The notes below the pieces were generated by a model. It was given only the letters and a program-made list of their open reading frames with translations, was not told the origin of the DNA and ran no database searches. The position numbers were made by a program, and so were the translations under genes. From positions 1 to 50,700 of IMG/VR virus record IMGVR_UViG_3300028024_000181: a stretch of DNA of 50,700 nt. The stretch is one strand, 5' to 3'. Source of the DNA: a virus. How positions within the stretch are numbered: position 1 is the stretch's first letter; the number at the start of each line of letters is the position of its first letter. Positions 20,939-27,382 of this stretch are shown here, one piece after another.

Positions 20939-21244
20939 ATGAGCTACTCGTTTGATTTCGCCGCTCCCTCGAAAGATGAAGCCAAGGCGCGCGTCGCCTC
21001 GGAACTCGACAGCATCGTCGCGCAGCAACCCGCACACGCCAAAGATCGCGCCGCCGCGCAGGCGGCCGCCAACGCCGTTATCGATCTGATCGCTGACGAC
21101 GACGCGATGGACATCCGCGTGAGCATGCACGGCTCGGTGGGCTGGCGCACCAGCTTGTCCGACGGCGATCAGTACCCGCTGACGCAGGCCTCGGTGGGCG
21201 TGAATGCGTGGCACATCCCGAAACAGGTGCCGGCAAACGAGTAA
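20939..21244 (+). CDS. Hypothetical protein
   Basis: The 101-residue product (MSYSFDFAAPSKDEAKARVASELDSIVAQQPAHAKDRAAAQAAANAVIDLI..., then DIRVSMHGSVGWR) combines a helical N-terminal half with a short beta-rich end. It is a common type of small phage early protein and not recognised further. A 17-nt gap with GGAGA precedes its ATG. Confidence 0.65.
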   Translation: MSYSFDFAAPSKDEAKARVASELDSIVAQQPAHAKDRAAAQAAANAVIDLIADDDAMDIRVSMHGSVGWRTSLSDGDQYPLTQASVGVNAWHIPKQVPANE

Positions 21245-21265
21245 CAGCGCGCCGCCGGCAAAGCG

Positions 21266-21481
21266 ATGAAAGCCGCCTGGGACATCGTGAAGTTTCGCGT
21301 CAACCGTATCGATCCGGATGCACCGATGCCGGAACCGGGCGACGAGATGCGAACACGCACCGGGCGGCGTTACCAGATCCTGAAGATCTCGCCGAAGTCT
21401 GTTACGTGCCTCGTGCTGCCGCGTGACGCTGAAGAGCAGGGGAAGGTTTGGATCTGGGAATGGAGCAAACGCGGTCGGTAA
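21266..21481 (+). CDS. Hypothetical small protein
   Basis: The 71-residue product (WDIVKFRVNRIDPDAPMPEPGDEMRTRTGRRYQILKI, VTCLVLPRDAEEQGKVWIWEW) is basic and beta-rich, and I do not recognise it. It stands alone between 21- and 24-nt gaps. Confidence 0.6.
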   Translation: MKAAWDIVKFRVNRIDPDAPMPEPGDEMRTRTGRRYQILKISPKSVTCLVLPRDAEEQGKVWIWEWSKRGR

Positions 21482-21505
21482 CGCCCCTCAAATTACATCG
21501 GAAAA

Positions 21506-21802
21506 ATGGACATGGCTTCAATTTCAATCCCGTCCGAAACCGCAGTTGGCCTTATCGCGACCGCGCTGCGAGACCAACTTGCGGCTGAGATATCGCGCTC
21601 GTTGCACAACCTCATCGATCAGAAGATTACTGCAATGGCCATCCAGAAAGCGACGGAGCTGTTGCTGAACTGCGAGGTGACGTGCATCGACGATAAAGCC
21701 AACAGACGCCTGAATTTACATCTGTCGGTAAATGGCGAGCATTTTGACGTGGCCGAATTGCACACCGCGCTCTCGGTCACCGAGGCTTTGGGGAAGTCAT
21801 GA
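21506..21802 (+). CDS. Hypothetical protein
   Basis: The 98-residue product is helical at the N-terminus (GLIATALRDQLAAEISRSLHNLIDQKITAMAIQKATELL) and beta-rich later (VTCIDDKANRRLNLHLSVNGEHFDV). It is not recognised. The start may be the second Met at 21512. Its stop overlaps the next gene by 4 nt. Confidence 0.6.
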   Translation: MDMASISIPSETAVGLIATALRDQLAAEISRSLHNLIDQKITAMAIQKATELLLNCEVTCIDDKANRRLNLHLSVNGEHFDVAELHTALSVTEALGKS

Positions 21803-22116
21803 GCCAACTCGACATGTTCGGCAGCGCGAAGCCGATCACCATCACCGCGCCGCCGGCGTCCAACGAAGCCGCAGGCATCCGCGACCGGCACGCCGAGTTG
21901 ATTGGTCTGCTGCCCGAGAAACTTCGGCCGCAGTGCACGCCCGCGCTGCCGGTGCCGAGCGGCAGGGCCGAGCTCGACGCGTGGACGCGCACCACGCAGC
22001 GCATCTATCTGCTGTACCTCATCGGCGCGATCGAGCGCGGCGTCTATCGCGATGCGAGTGAAGCCAATGCACCGTACGCGCTGATGAAGCTGAACGGCCT
22101 CGGAGGTCAATGGTGA
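21799..22116 (+). CDS. Hypothetical protein
   Basis: The 105-residue product has a helical C-terminal half (WTRTTQRIYLLYLIGAIERGVYRDA) and is not recognised. It overlaps both neighbours by 4-7 nt. Confidence 0.6.
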   Translation: MSQLDMFGSAKPITITAPPASNEAAGIRDRHAELIGLLPEKLRPQCTPALPVPSGRAELDAWTRTTQRIYLLYLIGAIERGVYRDASEANAPYALMKLNGLGGQW

Positions 22117-22502
22117 GCCCCGTCGACATGTTTGCCGATCGGCGCCGCGAAGAGGAGGCCGCCGCTCGACGCGATGCTGGGCGCGCTGTCACCGAGCTGC
22201 GTTCGTATGCGGCACTTGCGTCCATTGACTGGGACGCGTGCGCAGGTGAGGTGATGAGAGTCGCGGCCGCGATGATCGAAGGGCATGTCGAATCCTTTGC
22301 GGTTGTTGTGCGCGACAACGCGGGATTGCGTGATGAGGTGGCGGCCGCGCGCCGCAACCATGACGGCGCGCTCGAAATCATTGCTCGCTGGCGCGAGCTG
22401 CTCGTCGCGCTGCGTGCCGAGCATCCCGAGGACATTCGCCTGAAGCGTGCACTGATGGGCGAGCACCCGATGCGGCCGGCAGTGTGGGAGAGACAGCCGT
22501 GA
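22110..22502 (+). CDS. Hypothetical helical protein
   Basis: The 130-residue product is charged and mostly helical (ADRRREEEAAARRDAGRAV, EIIARWRELLVALRAEHPED). A short coiled coil is possible, and the family is unknown. The start may be the ATG at 22110 or the GTG at 22113. Its stop overlaps a GTG start of the next gene. Confidence 0.6.
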   Translation: MVSPVDMFADRRREEEAAARRDAGRAVTELRSYAALASIDWDACAGEVMRVAAAMIEGHVESFAVVVRDNAGLRDEVAAARRNHDGALEIIARWRELLVALRAEHPEDIRLKRALMGEHPMRPAVWERQP

Positions 22503-22852
22503 ATATGACCTTCATCGTGCCGCCGGAATTCACGGTGTACGGCGTGCCGCAGCGCGAACGGCCACCATGCCTCGCGCAGTGCGAGGTAGTGGAGCTTGTC
22601 CGCTCATTTGCGCATTCGCCGTGGAAGTTCCGGAACACGCTACGGCGCGGCCTGCGCGTTAGTTACTCGGCATACGTCCGGCTGCCGGCGTGGATCACGC
22701 CGCCGGAGAACTGGGCGCGCCTTGAGACTGGCGAGGTCGAGCTGCGCGTGCCGATGCACCTGAATCAGCGGGTTCCGCTCCCGGAATTCCCTCCCGACCG
22801 CAACCGCGTGCGCATTGACGATGTGCTGAAGCTTCGAGGCGATCCATGCTGA
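22499..22852 (+). CDS. Hypothetical protein, GTG start
   Basis: The 117-residue product (NMTFIVPPEFTVYGVPQRERPP, CEVVELVRSFAHSPWKFRNTLRRG) is not recognised. The GTG at 22499 has GGGAGAG about 8 bases upstream and overlaps the previous stop. An ATG two codons later is the alternative. The end overlaps the Ref-like nuclease gene by 7 nt. Confidence 0.6.
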   Translation: MNMTFIVPPEFTVYGVPQRERPPCLAQCEVVELVRSFAHSPWKFRNTLRRGLRVSYSAYVRLPAWITPPENWARLETGEVELRVPMHLNQRVPLPEFPPDRNRVRIDDVLKLRGDPC

Positions 22853-23316
22853 CGCGCAAGAAGCCGCTCGTGAGCAGGACGCCGCTGAAGCGCTCCGCGC
22901 CGATCGGCGTGCGGCCGTCGCCGGGCAGCTCGCTCACGCGCACGAAGGTCCGCGTGAAGTCACCGGTCGCAGCACATCCAAAACATTGGGCCGCCAAACG
23001 TCGCCCGAGTCCTACCGCGACAGAACGTCGATACATGGGCTACGTCGCCGCACTTTGTTGCGCGGTGTGCCGCCGTCTAGGTATTGAAGGAACACCAGCA
23101 ATTGTCCATCACCAACGGACGGGCACCGGGAAAATGCGCGCCAGTCATTACCGCACTTGTCCGTTGTGCCCGCTGCACCATCAGGGCAGCGGCTTCGGAG
23201 TGCATGACATGGGCCGGTCACAATTCGCTGACTTATACGGTTTCAGCGAGGTCGACCTCGTTGAGGAAACTCGCGGCCTGTTGGTTGAATATCTTCCTGC
23301 CGAGGAACGCACATGA
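22846..23316 (+). CDS. Ref-like RecA-dependent nuclease
   Basis: The 156-residue product has a basic disordered N-terminus (residues 1-60) and then a zinc/HNH-like core: CCAVCRRLG, IVHHQRTGTGKMRAS, CPLCPLHHQG and GFGVHDMGRSQFADLYG. This is the pattern of phage P1 Ref and related proteins, which cut DNA bound in RecA filaments. The cysteines and the HH pair needed for metal binding are present. It would act with host RecA in recombination or replication fork handling. It overlaps the next gene by 4 nt. Confidence 0.8.
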   Translation: MLTRKKPLVSRTPLKRSAPIGVRPSPGSSLTRTKVRVKSPVAAHPKHWAAKRRPSPTATERRYMGYVAALCCAVCRRLGIEGTPAIVHHQRTGTGKMRASHYRTCPLCPLHHQGSGFGVHDMGRSQFADLYGFSEVDLVEETRGLLVEYLPAEERT

Positions 23317-23942
23317 AACAGGACATGTCAGGCGAGATTTTCCACCGTCTCACTGTCGTCGCAGATGGTGGCGGCGCGCGCGTGTTGTGCGCGTGCCAAT
23401 GCGGTGGCCGCGTTGACGTCTTGCGCAGCAATCTTCGGAGAGGGAACACGCGTTCTTGCGGGTGCCTTCATAGGGAACGGGCCGCTGAGCGTGCAGCCGT
23501 ACGTAATCTCCGCCACGGAATGACAAACACCCGGATTTGGGGGATTTGGGACGGGGTCGTCGATCGCACGAGCCGACCGGGGACGTGCCATTACGCCGAC
23601 TATGGGGCGCGAGGCATTCGCCTGCATCCCGAATGGCTGATCTTCGAGAATTTTTACCGCGATGTCGGCGCTCCACCGAGCGATCTGCATTCCATCGACC
23701 GTATAGACAACAACCGCGGCTACGAGCCTGGAAATGTGCGATGGGCGACTGCCGCCGAGCAGGCGAGAAATCGCCGCAGCAACAGGTTCGTGATGATCGC
23801 CGGCAAGCGCATGTGCCTCGCCGAGGCAGCTCGAGTGGTGGGTATCAGCAAATCGACAGCGTCACGCTTGCTTCAGCGTGGGGAATGGGCCGAGGTGTTC
23901 GGTGGCGTGCCTGACGAATCTGTGGGAGAGATCGATGGTTGA
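23313..23942 (+). CDS. HNH homing-type endonuclease-like protein
   Basis: The 209-residue protein has an N-terminal Cys cluster (CACQCGGRVDVL..., SCGCLHRE). The middle has YADYGARGIRLHPEWLIFENF, and SIDRIDNNRGYEPGNVRWAT follows. These features recur in phage HNH-type homing endonucleases. A C-terminal helix-turn-helix (LAEAARVVGISKSTASRLLQRG) would aid target binding. It is the second free-standing endonuclease of this kind in the operon. It overlaps both neighbours by 4-8 nt. Confidence 0.72.
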   Translation: MKQDMSGEIFHRLTVVADGGGARVLCACQCGGRVDVLRSNLRRGNTRSCGCLHRERAAERAAVRNLRHGMTNTRIWGIWDGVVDRTSRPGTCHYADYGARGIRLHPEWLIFENFYRDVGAPPSDLHSIDRIDNNRGYEPGNVRWATAAEQARNRRSNRFVMIAGKRMCLAEAARVVGISKSTASRLLQRGEWAEVFGGVPDESVGEIDG

Positions 23943-24537
23943 TACGACCCGACGGGGCGGCTCGGCGATGCGATGGTCAGAGGAAGAGGACGAAATCCTG
24001 CGCGAGATCTGGAAGTTGCGTACGCCACTCAAGGTTTCTGCCGCACGCTTGCCGGGCCGATCCGTGCGCGGGATACAGATGCGCGCAGACATCCTCAAGT
24101 TTCCACGCCGCCGGCAGGCACGCGGAACGTCCGACACACGCCCGGCCTTCGTTGCACTGTGGAAGGCCCTGAAGAAGCCCGGCACCCGCATTCAGTTGGC
24201 GGCGCGAGCTGGAGTATCGAATCAGACCGCTGGCGATTTCATCAAGCATTTCCGCAGCCAGATGCACATCGTCGGCTGGTATCACCCCGCCGATGGCAGA
24301 GCCGCACCGATCTACAAAGCAGGTGCGGGCGAGGACAAGCCGAAACCGCCGAACAAGCCTCGCGCTGAGGTCTATAGCGATTACTGGAAGCGTATGAAGC
24401 GTGAACGGCCCGATCTCGCGGCGGCGCGTATCGCGCGTGCCACGTTCAAACGCCTCGAACGCGAAGGCAAGTTGATGAAACGAGATCCGGCCGCTATCGC
24501 GTTGTTCGGCGTGTGTGGCGGCGCGCGGCCGGAATGA
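23935..24537 (+). CDS. SANT/Myb-like DNA-binding protein
   Basis: The 200-residue protein begins with a SANT/Myb-like unit (MRWSEEEDEILREIWKLRTP, then GRSVRGIQMRADIL). A second possible helix-turn-helix lies near residues 80-100 (TRIQLAARAGVSNQTAGDFIKHF) and a basic C-terminus ends the chain. DNA binding is likely. In this position it could regulate early-to-late transition. The start at 23935 overlaps the HNH gene by 8 nt. Confidence 0.65.
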   Translation: MVDTTRRGGSAMRWSEEEDEILREIWKLRTPLKVSAARLPGRSVRGIQMRADILKFPRRRQARGTSDTRPAFVALWKALKKPGTRIQLAARAGVSNQTAGDFIKHFRSQMHIVGWYHPADGRAAPIYKAGAGEDKPKPPNKPRAEVYSDYWKRMKRERPDLAAARIARATFKRLEREGKLMKRDPAAIALFGVCGGARPE

Positions 24538-24725
24538 GCGAGCCGCTTGAGTGGTGGGAATACGGTGACCCGCTGGACGTGCTTGAACGCCGCCAGTCTG
24601 AGAGATGCGTCGGATGCCAGCACGCGGCGGCGCGCGAGGATCCGTTCGGCGGTGTGCGAATGGTGTGTAGGAAGGGCCGGAAATACGGGAAGCGCTGTGC
24701 GCAATACAAGGAAACCATCGAATGA
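24534..24725 (+). CDS. Small four-Cys protein
   Basis: The 63-residue product has CVGC (residues about 25-28) and two further Cys (about 46 and 55), giving a zinc-ribbon-like set. The same type of small protein is frequent next to late regulators in Burkholderia-type prophages, where its role is unknown. It overlaps both neighbours by 4 nt. Confidence 0.65.
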   Translation: MSEPLEWWEYGDPLDVLERRQSERCVGCQHAAAREDPFGGVRMVCRKGRKYGKRCAQYKETIE

Positions 24726-25408
24726 CAGAAACGACAGAAATGCTCTTCCGTACGCCGCAGGACGCGATGCGGTATGCGTTCAGCTATGCGATGCAGCAGC
24801 GAGACAGGCCGCTTGCCGATCGCTTGGCCGCGCCGGCGGCGCGCACCGGCAAGGGGCTGCACGGGAACGATGGCGCCGGGCAGGCTGGCATGATCCGGCG
24901 CGAACTGGATCAACTCAGCGATATTGACTGGGCTGTTCTCGTCGCATTGTTTGCGCCGCACTCATATCCTTGTTCGTGCGGGGCCGCGTGCTGCTCACGC
25001 CACACTCCCAACCCTGAGTATGCAGCTGCTATTACCTTCCTCGCGGAGAAGGCACTCTCCCAGCTTTCCGGTCATCTGTCCAATTACCAACTGCGGCGCG
25101 GCCTTGTGGAGAAAGCCCTTGGGACGAAGATTACGATCAAGGATCTGGCTGCGAAGTGCGAGGTAACCGAGAAAACTGCAGATGCACATTGGCGAATCGT
25201 CAGGGACTGGATTGGCGGTACGCCAAAGAAGAAGTCGAAAAAGGCAGCGAAACGGGAGCGCGTCAACGCCGGCGACGGTGTAGCCGACGTCGCGCGCGTC
25301 GACGAAGAAGAGGATTCGAAAACGCTCACGGCCGTCGACGGGATAGCATCCAAAGCGCGAAAGAATGCCGACGAATTGCTGTCCGCGCTGTCGTTCATCA
25401 GGGCCTAG
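24722..25408 (+). CDS. Putative Q-like late-gene antiterminator
   Basis: The 228-residue product has a Cys cluster (PCSCGAACC, residues about 80-88). A sigma-like helix-turn-helix follows (TIKDLAAKCEVTEKTADAHWRIVRDWIGG, about 138-166), then a Lys-rich linker and an acidic C-terminus. The sequence alone does not place it in a named family. It is the last gene of the rightward early operon and lies directly before a strong promoter with an immediate intrinsic terminator (25421-25515). That is the Q, PR', tR' arrangement of lambdoid phages, so a late antiterminator role is inferred. Confidence 0.55.
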   Translation: MTETTEMLFRTPQDAMRYAFSYAMQQRDRPLADRLAAPAARTGKGLHGNDGAGQAGMIRRELDQLSDIDWAVLVALFAPHSYPCSCGAACCSRHTPNPEYAAAITFLAEKALSQLSGHLSNYQLRRGLVEKALGTKITIKDLAAKCEVTEKTADAHWRIVRDWIGGTPKKKSKKAAKRERVNAGDGVADVARVDEEEDSKTLTAVDGIASKARKNADELLSALSFIRA

Positions 25409-25420
25409 CGCACTGGTTTG

Positions 25421-25448
25421 TTGACTTTTACTATTTCGACCGTAAAAT
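25421..25448 (+). promoter_or_regulatory. Putative late promoter (PR'-like)
   Basis: TTGACT (25421-25426) and TAAAAT (25443-25448) are separated by 16 bp, each matching the sigma-70 consensus at 5 of 6 positions. Transcription would begin near 25455. A small inverted repeat (GACACT/AGTGTC, 25461-25479) and then a terminator follow at once. Confidence 0.7.
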
Positions 25449-25482
25449 ACGCCTCAATCTGACACTGTGAATAAGTGTCTCC

Positions 25483-25515
25483 AAAGCCCCGCCAAAAAAT
25501 TGCGCGGGGCTTTTT
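25483..25515 (+). terminator. Intrinsic terminator just after the late promoter (tR'-like)
   Basis: A 10-bp stem (AAAGCCCCGC at 25483-25492 and GCGGGGCTTT at 25504-25513) is followed by TTTTT. It lies about 30-60 bases after the predicted start of transcription. Read-through would be needed to reach the packaging, head and tail genes. Confidence 0.85.
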
Positions 25516-25537
25516 CGTTTGTGTTGGAGGTCTCGCG

Positions 25538-25789
25538 ATGAGCAAACCGGCTTCGAAGGCAGCAGTGCCAAAGGGTGCTCGCCCGAAGCTCGGCCGGAGC
25601 GTAATTGTCCGATATCGCTTCGTGAAACCGATGACGGTCGGCATCATCATCGGAGTGTATGAGGCCGATACCGACGACGTCATCGTGCAGGCCTTTCCTG
25701 TCGACCGGGAGTCGATTCAGATTCCTGCGATCCCTTACTACAGCGCCGAGCCGGACGATGACGTCCAGTCCGCGGTGTGGCCAGCCTGA
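25538..25789 (+). CDS. Hypothetical small protein, first late gene
   Basis: The 83-residue product has a Lys/Ala-rich start and a beta-rich body (GRSVIVRYRFVKPMTVGIIIGVYEADTDDVIVQAF). It may be a small SH3-like domain, and it is not recognised. The ATG at 25538 has GGAGG 7 bases upstream. It is the first gene after the late terminator. Confidence 0.6.
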   Translation: MSKPASKAAVPKGARPKLGRSVIVRYRFVKPMTVGIIIGVYEADTDDVIVQAFPVDRESIQIPAIPYYSAEPDDDVQSAVWPA

Positions 25790-25825
25790 TCCCGAACATT
25801 CTCACCTTTCGCGCAGGTCGCCATC

Positions 25826-26509
25826 GTGTTGCGGATATCGGTGCGCGCTGATATGCAGGCGGCGGCTCGCAGCCTCAGTGCACTCGAGCAGAAACAGGTG
25901 CCGTTTGCTACCGCGCTCGCGTTGACCTCGCTGGTGAAGATCGCCCAGCAGGCAGAGAAGAAGGCGCTGCCTCAGATCTTTGACAGGCCGACGCCGTTCA
26001 CGGTCAATTCGATCGGCGTCAAGGGCGCTCGCAAGTCCAATCTCGAGGCGACGGTGTTCGTGAAGGACATCGCTGCCGCTTACCTCGCACCGTTTGAGTT
26101 TGGCGGTCCACACAAGCTCATCGGTTCGGGCAAGACCTGGCTGAACCCGAAGGACCGTGCTCTCCTGAACCAGTACGGCAACTTCTCCAAGTCCGCGCTG
26201 GACCGGCTCAAGGCGCGCCCCGACATATTCGTGGGCACGATCCATACGAGGACCGGCGAACAGATCGGTGGTGTGTGGCAGCGACCAGCGCCGACCAAGG
26301 TCATCCAGACCCCTGGCAAGCGGGCTACGAAGGTGCGCGGCGCCAACAAGACAGGTCACCTGAAGCTGCTCATACGGTTCGGTGATGCTGAGCCGGTCAA
26401 GCAGCATCTCGACTTCGGATCACGCGCAGAGGCGATCGTGAAGGCGAATGCAGCGGCCGAGTTTGCAAAGGCGTTGGCCAAGGCGCTCGCAACAGCCAAA
26501 CGTCGGTGA
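25826..26509 (+). CDS. Hypothetical late protein
   Basis: The 227-residue protein has a helical N-terminus and a beta-rich middle (PTPFTVNSIGVKGARKSNLEATVFVKD, AYLAPFEFGGPHKL). A Lys/Ala-rich helical C-terminus ends it. The PTPFT...NSI segment resembles virion-associated proteins of several phages, possibly a tail or connector factor, but I cannot name a family. The GTG at 25826 has only a weak ribosome-binding site. The 194 nt after it carry packaging-type repeats. Confidence 0.5.
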   Translation: MLRISVRADMQAAARSLSALEQKQVPFATALALTSLVKIAQQAEKKALPQIFDRPTPFTVNSIGVKGARKSNLEATVFVKDIAAAYLAPFEFGGPHKLIGSGKTWLNPKDRALLNQYGNFSKSALDRLKARPDIFVGTIHTRTGEQIGGVWQRPAPTKVIQTPGKRATKVRGANKTGHLKLLIRFGDAEPVKQHLDFGSRAEAIVKANAAAEFAKALAKALATAKRR

Positions 26510-26685
26510 AGCGTGCAGGCCGGCGTGCCCGCAGAGCCCCGCCCAGCAAGGCTTTGCTGGCAGTGCTCAAAAAATAGGCAAATCCGGTCGTCGCACCACG
26601 TTGGTGCGGGTCCTTCCCACCGCCCTTCCGGAACGCGGGCACTGCGCGCGCCCGTTCTTCCCGTTCTTCTGAGTAAAAAAAACGC

Positions 26686-26800
26686 GTTACACGTTACACG
26701 GCGGTGACGCGGCGCACGGCGCAAACCCTTATGGCAACTGGCGAGACTGGTGTAACGCGGAAAAATCGCGGCGTTACACAGAGCGCTGGCGCCGTTACAC
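26686..26800. other. Cluster of GTTACAC sites at the terminase start (putative cos/pac region)
   Basis: The 7-mer occurs directly at 26686, 26693, 26773 and 26794 and inverted at 26750, mostly as CGCGTTACAC or GGCGTTACAC. Three copies lie inside the apparent 5' end of the small terminase gene. In lambda-like phages small-terminase binding sites sit beside this gene, so these may be R-site analogues. A tandem 10-bp CCGTTCTTC-type repeat (about 26652-26671) lies just upstream. I could not locate the nick site. Confidence 0.5.
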
Positions 26801-27378
26801 CGGCGACGATCGGGAAGGCCGCGCTCTGTGAAGCGCTAGGGTGGACGCGGCCGCGGCTCGATCGACGCCTCGACGGCGATGGAAATTTCCCGGTCGCGAA
26901 ACGTGGCACGCGCGCCGGCGGCTGGGAATTCGATCTCGCCGCGGTCCGGACATACCTCGGCGTCGCGCCGAAGGAAGCGGGCGAGCCGACGCCGGCGCCG
27001 GCATCGAAGACGCAGGGCCGCGCGCCGATCGACTCGCGCACGCCGTTCGCTGAACCGAAGTACACGGTCGTGCCGCCCGCCGGCGTCGAGCCAGTTGTGC
27101 ATGCGGGCGAGCAGACGGCGCGTCAGCGACGCGATGCGGTGCAGGCGGAGATCCTTGAGGACAAGCTGCGGCGCGATCGCGGTGAGCTCGTGCAGGTCGA
27201 GGTTATGCGCCAGGTGTTGAACACGATGCTTGCGCATCTCGGCAAAGGGCTCGACCGGCTGTCCGACCAGGTCGTCGAGCGCTGTGGTTTGCCGGAGGAA
27301 TACGCGGACCAGATTCGCGCGGTGACCGACGATCTGCGTCGCGCAATGGCGGACGAATTACGCGTGCTGCTGGAGTAG
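26731..27378 (+). CDS. Terminase small subunit (Nu1-like)
   Basis: The product is about 215 residues. Its N-terminal DNA-binding part (TIGKAALCEALGWTRPRLDRRLDGDGNFPVAKRGTRAG..., WEFDLAAVRTYLG) resembles the winged helix of lambda Nu1. A helical region (ARQRRDAVQAEILEDKLRRDRGELVQVE) and a C-terminal domain for contact with the large subunit follow. It would recognise the packaging site and load gpA-type terminase. The start is uncertain: a GTG at 26704 is in frame, neither start has a ribosome-binding site, and the first residues are encoded by the GTTACAC cluster. The gene ends 4 nt before the large subunit. Confidence 0.75.
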   Translation: MATGETGVTRKNRGVTQSAGAVTPATIGKAALCEALGWTRPRLDRRLDGDGNFPVAKRGTRAGGWEFDLAAVRTYLGVAPKEAGEPTPAPASKTQGRAPIDSRTPFAEPKYTVVPPAGVEPVVHAGEQTARQRRDAVQAEILEDKLRRDRGELVQVEVMRQVLNTMLAHLGKGLDRLSDQVVERCGLPEEYADQIRAVTDDLRRAMADELRVLLE

Positions 27379-27382
27379 CACG

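Noticed and set aside
26530-26560. Stem CCAGCAA/TTGCTGG as a terminator after 26509.
   Set aside because: No T-run follows on the plus strand. It may be part of the packaging region but has no specific evidence.
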